A stretch of DNA of 64,000 bases from Strigamia acuminata. Taxonomy: Eukaryota; Arthropoda; Chilopoda; Geophilomorpha; Linotaeniidae. Shown one piece after another: positions 24,096-35,930 of this stretch. The notes under the pieces are model-generated. The model did not search any database, was not told where the DNA came from, and worked only from the letters and a program-made list of their open reading frames with translations. The translations under genes and the position numbers were made by a program. Every line of letters begins with the position of its first letter. The first letter of the stretch is position 1. Location: positions 5,256,501-5,320,500 of the forward strand of contig OX442318.1 of assembly GCA_949358305.1 (NCBI GenBank), in the 5' to 3' direction.

Positions 24096-25076
24096 TTACA
24101 CGCCTTTTCTACTGGCCACCGAACCCGTTATTTCTAAATCACATCCATCGCAAATCATTTTCCAAGCAAGATAAGCCGTGTTCTTCGCATCATCCAACCC
24201 ACAGTGTTCCTGGCCCTGGAAACTCAAACCGACATCTCGAAGTGCACCGTTCAAACCCTTAGGTTTTCGTTTGTAAAAATCCTAAAAAAAAAAATAAATT
24301 AAAAATTAGAAAAATTATTAGTTTTTACACCGATTTAATACCTTGAATGTTTTCTTCAGATCTATCCAACAATCCATCACTTGGGACTTGGAAATCTGTT
24401 TCCTCCTGCATTCTTTCTCCAAACAAACCCCTAAATCCCAATCTGTCCACGTGACGAAAGCAAATCGATCTCCAAACTGTTGACAGTTTGAAAAATCAAT
24501 TTTTCTTTCTTCTGTAATTTGTTTCAACCACACATTGAAAAGGGACAAGCAAGTCCACAATGGGACACCATCATCTACTTGTTTTTGTGTAATTCCTGTG
24601 AAACTTGTACAGAAGTCACTCAGTTGAGCATTTTCTAATGGAAAAACATATTGCTGGAAACTGTCTTCGATCAATCCTGATTTGCTGTTGAGAAGAACTG
24701 CTGAGAATTCAACTGGTGGCAGAAATTGAAAGAAAAAGTCAACATTAAATCGAATTAAATCATCAAATACTGACTTATTTCTGGTTGGGACTTTTTATCC
24801 TTCTTTTTCCAACATGTGGCTTCGAAGTCGAGCACTATTAGGTATGGAAACGTTTGACCTGGAATTTTAAATCCAAAAAATTTAATTTTTTTGTAAAAAT
24901 TATGGGAAAAATTAGAAATTACATTTTGATTGCGCAGAGCCGTCCGTTTCGTTCATCACAGTTATCAACCCGAGTTTCCTAGGAGAAAATAAATCTATTT
25001 TTTTATTATGTTGTTAAAGCAAAATTGGAATTTATCACCTGGCTAAACTCTTGGTGTTTTTATTTGGTGTTGACAT
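24096..25076 (-). CDS. ERI2: ERI2-like DEDDh 3'-5' exonuclease
   Basis: ERI1/ERI2 enzymes trim RNA 3' ends (histone mRNA, rRNA and small-RNA pathways, depending on the member). Minus-strand exons 25039-25076, 24923-24978, 24775-24858, 24342-24712 and 24096-24281 join in phase to about 244 residues. The DEDDh set is visible: D and E in YLIVLDFEATCW, D in FVTWTDWDLG, and H with the last D in EHCGLDDAKNTAYLAWKM. Adjacent motifs IIEFSAVLLNS, FYKRKPKGLNGALRDVG and the N-terminal LARKLGLI are closest to ERI2 among family members I know. The C-terminal extension of vertebrate ERI2 is absent; the protein ends shortly after the exonuclease fold. Confidence 0.93.
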
Positions 25077-25443
25077 TTCCCGCGCTGGACAATAAACGAC
25101 CATTTTATTTCCTAAATTTCAATCCACGCATGCGCGATTCAACGCCCTCCAGTATCAAAACCCAAAGTTTTATTTCTGACGAAATGAATAACAATGGACA
25201 CGAAATGTGCGCGGGAATATTGTTTCATTTGGGAGATGAAAAAATTAAGGGTTACACATGATTTTGGAGGGTTTTAATCGTTGTTCCGACAAGTTTGTTG
25301 AAATATCTTTGGATTTTCATGGTTTTTGTCATTTTCGACGTTAATCGAGTTGAAAAAATAAAGTAAGACCGAAATATTGTTGAAAAACGAGCGAGCAACG
25401 TTAAAATTTACCGTATTTTTCAATTTAGCTTTCGAGGTTAAGA
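25077..25443. promoter_or_regulatory. Divergent promoter region ERI2 / orphan TM gene
   Basis: 367 bp separate two head-to-head start codons. The region must hold both promoters. I see no reliable core element. Confidence 0.4.
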
Positions 25444-27207
25444 ATGGCGTATTATAACGGACCGAGAGCGATGAATGTCGGTGGAATGGATCTGTTAAAT
25501 TTTTTGGATATTCGAGATCGAGACAAAGGTCAAAAAATGCAAATGGCGACAAATGACTGTTTATTTAATTTAATTTAATATTATTTCTTTTGTTGACTAA
25601 GCAGAGGGCGATGCGGCGTGCCAGTATGACGAGGGGAAGGATCCGAAACAACAGGACAGTTGTTGCGGTGATGTGGACGAGGTTAACGGTATCGGTCTGT
25701 CCCGAAAAGAAAGCCGCATTCCGGTCGCGGTTCGACGTTTACGAGCCCGAGCTGAGCGCATGCAGGGAATGGCAGATGGACATTCAAATGGCATCGTTTC
25801 CCGTCCAGAGCGTAATTCATGTTTCCTATTCATTGTTTATTATATTCCGAAAATAAAGGGGAGCCAAAATAGTCGATCGTTTGATGTTGGATTGGCGAAA
25901 AATATCAGAAAGAAATCGAAATTGTCGATCATTTGATGTTCAATGGCGAAAAATCAAAAAAAAATGTCAGAAAAAGTCGAAATGTCGATCATTTGACGTT
26001 AAATGGCGAAAAACAATTTAAAAAAAAGAAAATTGTCGATCATTTGACGTTAAATGACGAAAAACAATCATAAAAAAAGAAAATTGTCGATCATTTGACG
26101 TTAAATGACGAAAAACAATCAGAAAAAGAGAAAATTGTCGATCATTTGACGTTAAATGACGAAAAACAATTTAAAAAAAAGAAAATTGTCGATCATTTGA
26201 CGTTAAATGACGAAAAACAATCATAAAAAAAGAAAATTGTCGATCATTTGACGTTAAATGACGAAAAACAATCAGAAAAAGAGAAAATTGTCGATCATTT
26301 GACGTTAAATGACGAAAAACAATTTTAAAAAAAGAAAATTGTTGATCATTTGACTTTAAATGACGAAAAACAATTTTAAAAAAAGAAAATTGTCGATCAT
26401 TTGACGTTAAATGACGAAAAACAATCAGAAAAAGAGAAAATTGTCGATCATTTGACGTTAAATGACGAAAAACAATCAGAAAAAGAGAAAATTGTCGATC
26501 ATTTGACGTTAAATGACGAAAAACAATCAAAATAAGAGAAATTTGTCGATCATTTGACGTTAAATGACGAAAAACAATCAGAAAAAGAGAAAATTGTCGA
26601 TCATTTAACGTTAAATGACTAAAAACAATCAAAATAAGAGAAAATTGTCGATCATTTAACGTTAAATGACGAAAAACAATCCAAAAAAGAGAAAATTGTC
26701 GAACATTTTGTGTCAAAAAAAAAGAAGAAAAAACGGGGCCCACATTGTTGCCGATTCTTGATTTTCCTTTATTTCTCAGACAAACTTGACGATTGGCAAT
26801 GTAATTGGGGTCAGGGTGGTACAGTTCTCGACAAAGAAGAAAAGAAAATAGGCCGAAACGTTCGTAAGGCGGTTGCCGACAACCACATGTTAGACCCGCA
26901 CGACGGCCTCAACCCGACCGGTCACAAACGAATACGAAGCGCCGCACTAACGGGCAGCGCGCCGCAGTTCACGTGCGTCAAGTGCGGCCGCTCGTGCATG
27001 ATGATCAACAGGGACGGCGTGTACGTCGCCCTGTCGGTGGGGGTGACGCCATTGCTGCTTTTGTGCTTGTTTTTCGTATGCGTTTTGTTCGGTTGGCTCG
27101 GCATGAATTTCGGGTTCGGACCGTCGGTCTTTCAACGACTTCAAGACGCCTCGCCTTCGCGTCAACCTTTACGGGGCGGTTGGATCGGCAAATGGTTTGT
27201 AAAGTAA
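25444..27207 (+). CDS. Unrecognised single-pass membrane protein
   Basis: I do not recognise this family. Exons 25444-25528, 25605-25811 and 26780-27207 join in phase to about 239 residues. The start (MAYYNGPRAMNVGG) is followed by an acidic Cys-containing stretch (GDAACQYDEG, DSCCGDVDEVNG), then a basic segment (VAVRRLRARAERMQG). Exon 3 has DDWQCNWGQGGTVLD, a CVKCGRSC cluster, and one strong hydrophobic segment (LSVGVTPLLLLCLFFVCVLF) about 50 residues from the end. The tail is basic and ends WIGKWFVK. Exon 3 is GC-rich with regular codon use, supporting real coding sequence. Exon 2 has two open frames. I chose the one matching the phase-1 donor at 25528, so exon 2 residues are less certain. 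Intron 2 is mostly 51-bp satellite. Confidence 0.6.
25895..26705. repeat. 51-bp tandem satellite in intron of the orphan TM gene
   Basis: About 15-16 copies of a 51-bp unit with the core GTCGATCATTTGACGTTAAA followed by TGACGAAAAACAATC and an A/G-rich filler. Starts at about 26041, 26092 and 26143 show the period. Because 51 is 17 codons, the minus strand stays open for 190 codons, with peptide period FRHLTSNDRQFSLFLIV. This ORF is a repeat by-product. Confidence 0.93.
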
Positions 27208-28062
27208 ATATTTCCATCGGTATTGATTTTAACACGCGAGAAATTTATATAAAAATCTGTATTTGTTTAAGTGACTTGTCTGCACAGCGAAACTCGAAAT
27301 AAAATGTGTTATAAAAAGGTCAAAATTGATAAAGAACCGGGATGTTTGTCTTTTTTTTTAATTTATTTATTTATTGCTGTAATCACACAAACGGAAAACA
27401 ATCGGAAACATAAAATAGCGGACGAGTGCCAATTTCGGTTGCTTCGATACAGTATTGTTTCGTTTGGTTGTCTCTAGGTGACACTAGCGACCAGAGACAG
27501 TTTTTGGTTGGTAAACGGTGGCGCCATCTGTGTTTCAAAGTTGGTGTTAATTATGACTGATTGTTGTGCTTTGAAAGGACTCGATTTATCGGTGATGGAA
27601 GGAATTTAGACTGTATTGTTTTATTTGGACGTCGTTGGATGGCGGTAGCGTAGCGATCAGAGGCGGTTTGTGATTGTTTGTGGTGGTTTGTGCTTTGAAA
27701 AGGACCCGATTTATGGCTCATGGACGGTGTGCAATACGGTATTGTTTTAACGTTTATTGGATTCGCAGTTCAGATTCAAACTGGTTTCACACGTGGGTGA
27801 TAAATCAAATACGGTTTATCGAATGAATGCGAGTTAGAAACTTACTCGCGCTTTGGAAAGGACTCAATTTATTGCCGAAACATGTATTTTCAAGCGAGAA
27901 AATACCATTTTTTAGCGAAAAAGAGAGAGAACATTTTTCAATGTGGTAAATAACTACATACATACAGATTGTAAAATACATGTGATAAATTACAGTAGTC
28001 ATCCAGTTTATATAATTGTTACAGACAGTAAGGAAATTTCTTAATCCGAGATTTAGCAAATT
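27208..28062. other. Spacer with diverged direct repeats, and left edge of the segmental duplication
   Basis: From 27480 to 27900 three diverged modules recur, each with CTTTGGAAAGGACTC or CTTTGAAAGGACTCGATTTA and a GTATTGTTTTA patch. From about 27826 onward the sequence is shared with 36757-38180 (the second duplicated unit), including a single copy of the ACATACATACAGATTGTAAA satellite unit. Confidence 0.6.
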
Positions 28063-31000
28063 TCAGTTAAATCGAGTAGTTTGACGCAATTGAATGAAAG
28101 AAAATATTCGGTTACACACGATGTGCATTAGAATGAGCAGAGAAACTCCAAGAGTGAGGCCCATTGCATTTCCAACGTCGGAAACCAAAGTTCCAAATGA
28201 ATACAGAAATTCTTCTTTTATGAATTCAACCTTATTTGTATACATATTGAATATTGCGGGGAACAGAGGAGGCTTAGTTGCTTCCGCAGTACTGAATGTA
28301 GTAAATTTGTAAGTCGATATCTGACAAGGTCGTGCACATGCGCATTCCTTTTCAACATTGGTCGATGAATGAATTTTGTAATACAATGTGCGCACACCTT
28401 TGGCCATTGATGAAGAATTGCACATAATCGTGTTTTCCTTGATGGCAAATGGCATGCTAGAAAAAACAATGCAAAAGTATCGGTAAATTAGTAATGCATG
28501 TTATTGACTGCAGGTTTTCTTGTGACGATGTTGATGTGGATAGCTATCGCCTTTTGTGTGCAGGGATAGGAGATCATATTTTGGTCACGCTAGTCACCAA
28601 TGGCCCATGCATGAGTATGGGTATCACTTTCTGATGATTAGGGACCCTTCATAAGGGAGAGGTAAGATAACCTTTTTTGATTTCCTAGCACAAGCTAAAA
28701 TTTCTGTTAGATTTTCTCTTGCAAATGTATTCATTATTTATACATAAATATCTGACCTGCAGAGTTGGAGTTTTTTCACTTTGTTTGCCAGACAATTTTG
28801 TTTGCAATGGTCATATTCACTCGTATTTGAAGTACATGGGTTGTGAACGGTGTTCAATTGTTGCATCTAACACACCAGAAAGAAGAATTATTAAATCACA
28901 ACATCGTTATTTATCGGACATTAAACTTATGTTATTAACTCTCGTCCAATGTATTTACCTTTAATATTTTAAATGAAATTGCTGTTACACGTGAAGACAG
29001 AAGTTCTATTTTGAATAGATTTGGGAAATTAGGATCTCCCGGTGGACTTAAATAGATCTGAAATAAAAGATGAAAGCGATTTAGACTGAAAACTGGACAA
29101 TTGAAATTGTCCTTACATTTGAGACGTCTGGTTTGCAAATGTTAGTCACTTCAAGTACCACAATTACAGCTGCAGACATACTTGAATACTTTTCTGGTGC
29201 TTTCAAGTTAAAAAAAATTATTTAGATAATACAATTAAAGGATTCATGTCAAGTGTAATTACCAAATGAATGTTTCATGCAAACACCATCCGTGTAGTTT
29301 AATGTAGTCATGATACTTTGAAGTACATCAAGAAAGCCAAACTGCAAAATGTATACAAGTCAAGAAGACAGTGGCAAAATTATTTTCCGTATTGTGTGTT
29401 TGAAGAAACTACTGACAAGTTATGCTAAAATGCACCCATTACTATTGTAAACATTTGCTATTGCGGATTAAGGTAAAAAGAATGGCTGCTTCAAGTGAAC
29501 TTATTTTAGTATTTCCGCTATACACAAAATGAGCAAGGCCCCAAGAAAGACAAATGGTTATTTGAAACTAAAAATTATTGCAAGGATGTTTCGACATACA
29601 GTGGAAAGTGAGGAACTTGTGACTGATTGCCAGTCACTGCAACACATTCACCCACATGGCCAGTCTAAGCCCACTTTCCCAGGTGGAGTTGCTGGTTTAG
29701 GGATAGTGGCCTCGATGTCATCACATCTGATCACTACCCAACAACCAATGGGAAAAGGATACTCTCATACTCATGGTGCAAGAGTGGACTATAAAAGGCC
29801 CAACATCCTGTTTGGAGCCAGAGTTACTTAGGAATAGCTAGGCTTTTGTTTACCATGGTGATACTCAGGGAATGTGCAGGTAAGCCATTTCCATGGGTTA
29901 AGGAACTGAGTCCTGAATGATCAACTGACCGACCACACTGCTTACAGATTAACACAAACCATGTGCCACATGTGGTCTCAAAATCGTTTGATAATTTGTT
30001 CCGTATTGTGGTGTATTGTCATCATATGAAATTGTTAGTGTAATTGTTAGTTTTTAAATGATGAAAGTTAGGATTGTATCGTTATCAATGTCCGGTCGGT
30101 ACAGAGTACACTGTTAAAGCCTTTTTTTTTTTTTTTTAAAAAAACTTAGTTTTTGTATTGACTTGTTTTCAGGTATACAGTAGTTTTATTTTTGCATATT
30201 GGCCAAATCTTTCGCTCTGAACGCAGTTGGACTGGCCAGACAAATTGTGTAGGGAATAAAAATACAGTAATATTATGCACGTTTGTCCTTCTGGTAAGGT
30301 TCTGCGAAGAGGGAGAACGGGAACAAATTTCTGAGACTTGTGTTGTCTGCAGGACCTGGGGTCTGGATTCATTTTTTGGTGTATTTACAGATTTTAGGTA
30401 TCAGGTGGCACCATTACTCCGGAAATGGTTTTGAAAGATTTCACTGTGATAAACAACTTCTATCCACCAGCTTTTTTTTGTAATCGGGCCCGAAATTATT
30501 ATTTTGTTCCGAGGGTCTGGGTTCACTCTCTGCGGCACTGCTTCAGGTCCCATTCAATTTAACTTGTGTTTTTTTAAAAGTATGCAACTTACCTCCTTTG
30601 TAACTATTGCTTGGTCCACAACTGCAGTTTGAAATTTCGTATTCCAAAGCGTCTCCACGTGGATTTTATTGAAACCTATTAGATCATAAGCATCGACTTC
30701 ACAATTAGTAGATTTCATCTTGAGATACTGATCGAAATAGAGTTTCTTATTGTCATTGAGTTGTTCACTGTGTGGCCCTAGACAACTAATGATGTTTGGA
30801 AATGTGACGACTGCAGGGTCTTCAATGTTGACTACTTTCTGAATGGGTCCTGATATATATCTATTTATTCTATCTTGCAGAATATAACAACAGAATAGCG
30901 TGCAACTGACATAAATTGCGTAAATCAATTTGCTTTTGCTTTCTGCTTTTTCCATTTCAATTTGTTTAGCAAATCTTTTGAATCTTGTTTCATGTTTGTT

Positions 31001-34000
31001 GAAGTGTTTCTCAAATTTGTTAATGATGCTGTTTCGGTTGTTCCTTCGCCATCTTTTGTTTCTTTTTGCACAGCCAATTAGGCAATCAATCAGAGAAAGT
31101 AGTGAAAATCCCAACCAAAGACCGAGATTCCCACCAAAGTCACAGATCAGACTGATTGAGTCATAGAGCCATCTTTCTTGAAACACGGTTATGTATTGAT
31201 CAGATAAGTGGAAATTGCAACGAAGATTGTTCAAGCGCGTTATATCTATTTGTAAATCGTAAATTTCATTTGTACAGCTTCTTGTACAGTTGTAGTCGTA
31301 AGTTGGTGTTATTCCAGTTAATCGTTTCTTGTGTTTTTGTATCAAGTTGATTGCTTCTTCACGATTGTTGCAGGGATTGTCACATTGCTTCAAAAATGAA
31401 TACGGGAGGCTAATAATTTTTTTATTTTTAATTTAAAAATTGTCAGTTTTAATATTTTCATTAAACTGTTGTTTTGAACCTGATTAAGGAAGATAACATC
31501 TTTGGACCAAAGAATATAACCGTGTTTGCTATATTGATTCATTAACCCAAAGTGTCATTCTATTAAGTAGAAAATTGTGAGAACCGAGACTTGTGAAGAT
31601 GAAGCAACTAATGAGTTCATTTCAGGATGAATAATTTTAAGAAAGGGTTGGGCAAAGTACAAGTGCAATGTACAAAAATTCGTTATTCGATATTATAACA
31701 ATGAGGCGATACTAATCGATATTGCTAGCGATATTATCCGATAATGCTAGCGATATTATCCGATAATGCATTTAAACTACACAAGCGATATAAAGATATT
31801 ACTCCGTATTGTTTAATTTCCACAAAAATATATATTCTTTAAACTGTAAAAGCAGGAATCATTATATTGAGTAGGGAAAGATAAACATGGTGTTGGCATC
31901 CTTCACCTCCCAACTACAAACTTATTGGGATTGGTTTGAGTAAAAAATTTCTTTGATAATATTACTAGTAATAGGATCAAAACAACAGTTCGACGTTCAG
32001 CAGCATTGCCTTACCAACAGGGATCAATCTCGAACATTTGCATGGTGTGCATTATACCACATGATATAAACTCTTCGTTTGACACACACAGCTCTTTTTT
32101 AGTGCTTAAAAAGGAATACTGGAAGAAATTGCATTAATACTGTTCAGTGTGTGTGGTGCTGATTTAAGACAGGCCCCATAACGTTATCCAGTTCGGGAAA
32201 TGTTCAGTTTAAGCTCTTTATAGTCTGGAGAAATGTTAAGTATGACAAAGAAAGGAGTGTCAGAGGACATAAACCACTTAAAATCCATCCAACTCTTGGT
32301 TATTAATAATATAGTCATTTATGGATGTTTTTCGTTGTCTATTTTGTTTATACACGGTTGGCCAAAAATCACGAACCCATCTGAAGTCTTAATAACTTTT
32401 TTTAATTATTATTTTCTAAATATTTTTCTTTAATAGGAGATTTATCATGAAAAAATTCACGATCGAATAGAGAAGACAAATTGATTAATTTTACTTACAA
32501 ACTCGAGGATCAATAATTCTGACCCAACATCCAACAATCAAACGTCTAATCATTGTCGGATCGTTGTAGTAAAAATACGTTAGGCCTACGTACCAACGAC
32601 ATTTCGTACTGAAATCAATGTGAAATCAGCTAAAACCACCATTTTTGGGATTAGAATTTGCATATTAGGCACCATTGCAAAGATTCGAGCAAAAACCTCT
32701 TTCCTAACCACCATTTCATTTGTTTGGCTGAAATGGATCAACAGCCATTTTGTTGTTCCAGATAATCAAAGGGCAATATGGGTAATTCTCGTATGACGTC
32801 ATGTTTACCAGAAAACTAACGTCATGTAAACGCAAATGGTTATCCAGATAAATAAAATCCGAATATTCACTTATCTGGAAAACTGTGACCATGTAAACAT
32901 GGTAAACGATACGCATGGAGAATTTTTTATGCCATAATAGTGAAAATATGCTCGTTGGGTCAGAATTGATCCTCGCTTTTGATAGTAAAATTCCCAATTT
33001 CTGTTTGCTGTTCAATCGTAAATTTTTTCATGATTAATCTCCTAAATTAAAAATATTCACCGGTAATTAAAAAACGTTATAACGACTTCAGACCGGTTCG
33101 TGACTTTTGGCCCACCCTGTAGAAACGTTAAAAACCACAACTGTTTGTTGGCAAGTGTACGTAACAATTTAGTAAAAGGTGTATTAAGTCAAGATTAAAT
33201 ACTTTTGATGTACAGTACTTTATGTATACGAGTGGTAGACTGTAGGAACTAATCACTCGACCGCACATCTTAACTTAAAGAAGTTTTTACACCTAAAATT
33301 GAAAACTTAATGCTTCTACTTAATGATCTACTTCTGACTATGCCAAGCATCATGTCAAGCAAACAAGTTCAGTAACTATTGACCTGTGATAAATCTGTGC
33401 TAAATAAATAATATCTAGTGCAACCTTTATTCCTTAGCATTAGTTTACTTAATCTCTATTTTTACTTGTGCGACGGTGTAGCCAATAGATATTTGAACGT
33501 GATTAGGTATAGCTAAAACGGATTGGAAATCAAATGGTACATCCCATGAAAGCTGAAATGGAGTTTTGTAAAGTATCTGTTGAATAAACATTATTTGTAT
33601 ACTATACATGATGATATTGAAAAGGATTAGGCAACTCCAATTTCAATGTCATTGTATGCTCAAAATGTTCCAATGATCTATTAACTAAGAAATAAATGTA
33701 ACAGTTTACACAATGAAACTCAAGAACTTATAATTTTTCAATTTGGTATTTGGTTCTAAGCAAAACACATCTTTGATACTCAACTCTTTACTTGCGTACA
33801 TTTGCCAAAAGGTGTTAATTTGTGTTCCTGATTAAATCCCAAAGGTATATTTGGCTATAACAACATAGAAAAATAAAATTTATATACAAACATGAATATG
33901 TGCCCCTTACTCTGTAGTTATTGCTTCCAAATGTTAAATTTTCAATTAAATTGACACCGTTGTCCAAATCTTTAACTTCTGTTAGATTGAAATTCAATAA

Positions 34001-34394
34001 GTTTATGAGTTCGGACAGACCTTCGTTAAGTTTTTTTTGTTTCAAATAGTTTATTGTGAAAAGTGTTACCTGGTGAGCAAACAGACACTGGTGGGAATTG
34101 AAAGTGTTCCATTATTTTCCGGTGTACATCGACAGCCTTTGGTTCTGTCAAGAAGTACGAAATGCGATCATGCATTTGGTACAAATAAATGAGAGAACAG
34201 AATACAACGAAAATTCCCCAAAAAACACGAAAAGTGTATGAACGTGTGCGGTCTAGAAGGATGTAAAATTCTGGTGCTACATTCTTATCTTTATTCATAG
34301 ACTCGACGATTGAAGATGTTATTGCACGGCGATGTCTTTTGAATTCGCGTTGATTGACCAGGGGATGTGTTCCGAATCTGTAAGGATTGAACAT
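28063..34394 (-). CDS. Two-unit (concatenated) DEG/ENaC sodium channel, copy A
   Basis: DEG/ENaC subunits (ENaC, ASIC, pickpocket) have two membrane helices with a large Cys-rich ectodomain and normally assemble as trimers. Minus-strand exons read: 34070-34394, 33911-33978, 33466-33552, 30593-31409, 29263-29341, 29117-29199, 28959-29057, 28757-28866, 28063-28456. At least one exon in 31.4-33.4 kb is not located. Exon 1 gives MFNPYRFGTH, TM1 (FRVFWGIFVVFCSLIYLY) and FPPVSVCSPG. Exon 30593-31409 carries unit 1's end (WLYDSISLICDFGGNLGLWL, filter-like GFS), a basic linker of about 45 residues, then without a break unit 2's TM1 (LIYAIYVSCTLFCCYIL) and TFPNIISCLG. Unit 2 continues through CACARPC to its own TM2 (SFGTLVSDVGNAMGLTLGVS) and stop. 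A 5'UTR exon probably ends at 34516. Unit 1's ectodomain is short as read. Confidence 0.85.
32353..33119. mobile_element. Palindromic mariner-like foldback element in gene A
   Basis: Left CACGGTTGGCCAAAAATCAC and right GTGACTTTTGGCCCACCCTG are ends of long imperfect inverted arms (well over 150 bp each; a second arm match is GGATCAATAATTCTGACCCA). TA flanks both sides. It sits in the DEG/ENaC A intron between exons 33466 and 31409 and is missing from the matching part of copy B. Confidence 0.7.
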
Positions 34395-34574
34395 CTAGAT
34401 GGGAAAAAGTTTATATTAAAATATTAATATGCTGTTGTTTGTGTCACTTGACCACTGAAGATGATCATTAGATTGAAAATTAAGAAAAATGAACAAATGC
34501 GTAGCTTGCACTTACTGTTTTCCTATTCTTGCCCAACGGTTTATGAGCTATGAAGGTTTAGATGGGATGGACTA

Positions 34575-34860
34575 AACGTCAGGTGCCAGGTGTCAGGTGT
34601 CAGGCCCCTGACTGTTCTAGACTAACTGTCAGGTGTCAGGTGTCAGGCGTCTGATTCTCCATTTTCACCAAAACTAAATGTCAGGCGTTGGATGCCAGGT
34701 GTCAGGCGTCGGGTGTCAGGTGTCGGGCGTCGAGTGTCAGGTGTCAGGAGGCGGGTGTCAGGTGTCAGGCGTCTGATTCCCCTTTTTTGCCAAAACTAAA
34801 CGTCAGGCGTCAGTCCGGTGTCCGTAGTCGATTAAATTTTTGCATGTATTTATGTTTTGT
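34575..34860. repeat. VNTR of GTCAGGTGTCAGGC-type units (unit A)
   Basis: Variable 7-10 bp steps of GTCAGGTGTCAGG and GTCGGGTGTCAGG run upstream of gene A, followed by a module containing CCAAAACTAAACGTCAGGCG. The same module follows the VNTR of unit B (43935-44150) and occurs alone at about 49110-49190. Confidence 0.85.
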
Positions 34861-34927
34861 GTGTGTGTAGCACAAAAATTTAAAATAAAACAGGAAGTGA
34901 TGTCATCAGTTGTGAAGTGATGTTATA

Positions 34928-35692
34928 CAGGGTGGTCAGAAAGTCTGGTTCTATGTAAATAATTCCCAAACTGTTCTAGATGTTGATTCAGCAAAATTAT
35001 TGTAAGGGTAGTATGACGGGGGAAATCCAATTATGACGTCCAACTTGACCTCAGAGGTCATCTTCAAGGTCATCCATATTGTAACTCGAGAACCGTGACA
35101 GATAGAGAGAAAAAGTGAATTAGAAAGTTGTAGAGGACCATCTAATTAGTCTAGAAATGTTCTAAAAAAAATTATCTCTTACCGAAAAGTTTTGAGAAAA
35201 AAAGGTTTGAAATGTTAGTCTACTCAGCTTTGTAACATAAAAGAATCATGTTGGAATGTATTTCCAAAATAAATTATTTCTTTTCTTTGTGTTTCCTCTC
35301 TTCCACTTATAAGTATGACCAAATAAAGTGTCCTAATTGAGGATTAGCTTGGTTGCCTCAATAGTTTTAGGTTACAAAGCTGAGTTGCAATGCTGAGTAG
35401 ACTAATGTTTCAGACCTTTTTTCTCAAAATTTTTCAGTAAGAAATAATTATTTTTAAGAACGGTTCTAGACTAATTGGATGATGCTCTACAACTTTCTAA
35501 TTCACCTTTTTGCTCTATCTGTCACGGTTCTCGAGTTACAATATGGATGACCTTGAATATGACCTCAGAGGTCAAATTGGATGTTATAATTGGATTTCTC
35601 CCACAATACTACCCTTACAATCATTTTGCTGAATCAACATCTAGAACAGTTTGGGAATTATTTACATAGAACCAGACTTTCTGACCACCCTG
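34928..35692. mobile_element. Palindromic mariner-like foldback MITE
   Basis: The ends CAGGGTGGTCAGAAAGTCTG and CAGACTTTCTGACCACCCTG are exact inverted repeats, and the arms stay complementary for about 240 bp or more. TA lies on each side (34926-34927 and 35693-35694). At the paralogous position in unit B (about 44229-44235) only a TA-CAG-TA remnant is present. Confidence 0.88.
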
Positions 35693-35930
35693 TATAACTA
35701 CAGATAAAATTTAAATTTGTGAGTGCTTGAATTTAAACCTAATGTTGCTTCAAGTTTTGTAAAACTTTGTGTACAAATGTAATGCATAACTACACTTAAA
35801 ACTGAAGTAAAATAGAGTTTTGTAAAAATGTATTTTAGTTTGTATTTTTACTAATTTTAGTTTTACTTTTAAAATAGGGTAGGATATGATGTCATTTTTG
35901 CTTTTAAATTGAAGTAAAACACAAAATGTT

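Noticed and set aside
26171-26743. 190-codon minus-strand ORF with a 17-residue peptide repeat
   Set aside because: It is the translation of the 51-bp intronic satellite; copies vary like non-coding DNA and there is no start or splice context.
34021-34069. A 49-nt mini-intron at the same place
   Set aside because: Possible by GT-AG, but the acceptor is poor and the size is below usual minima. The acceptor at 33979-33980 fits better.
34026-34070. Programmed ribosomal frameshift in the DEG/ENaC A-run after TM1
   Set aside because: In copy B a TAA precedes the A-run, so slippage there could not rescue the frame. A 91-nt intron with good splice sites explains both copies.
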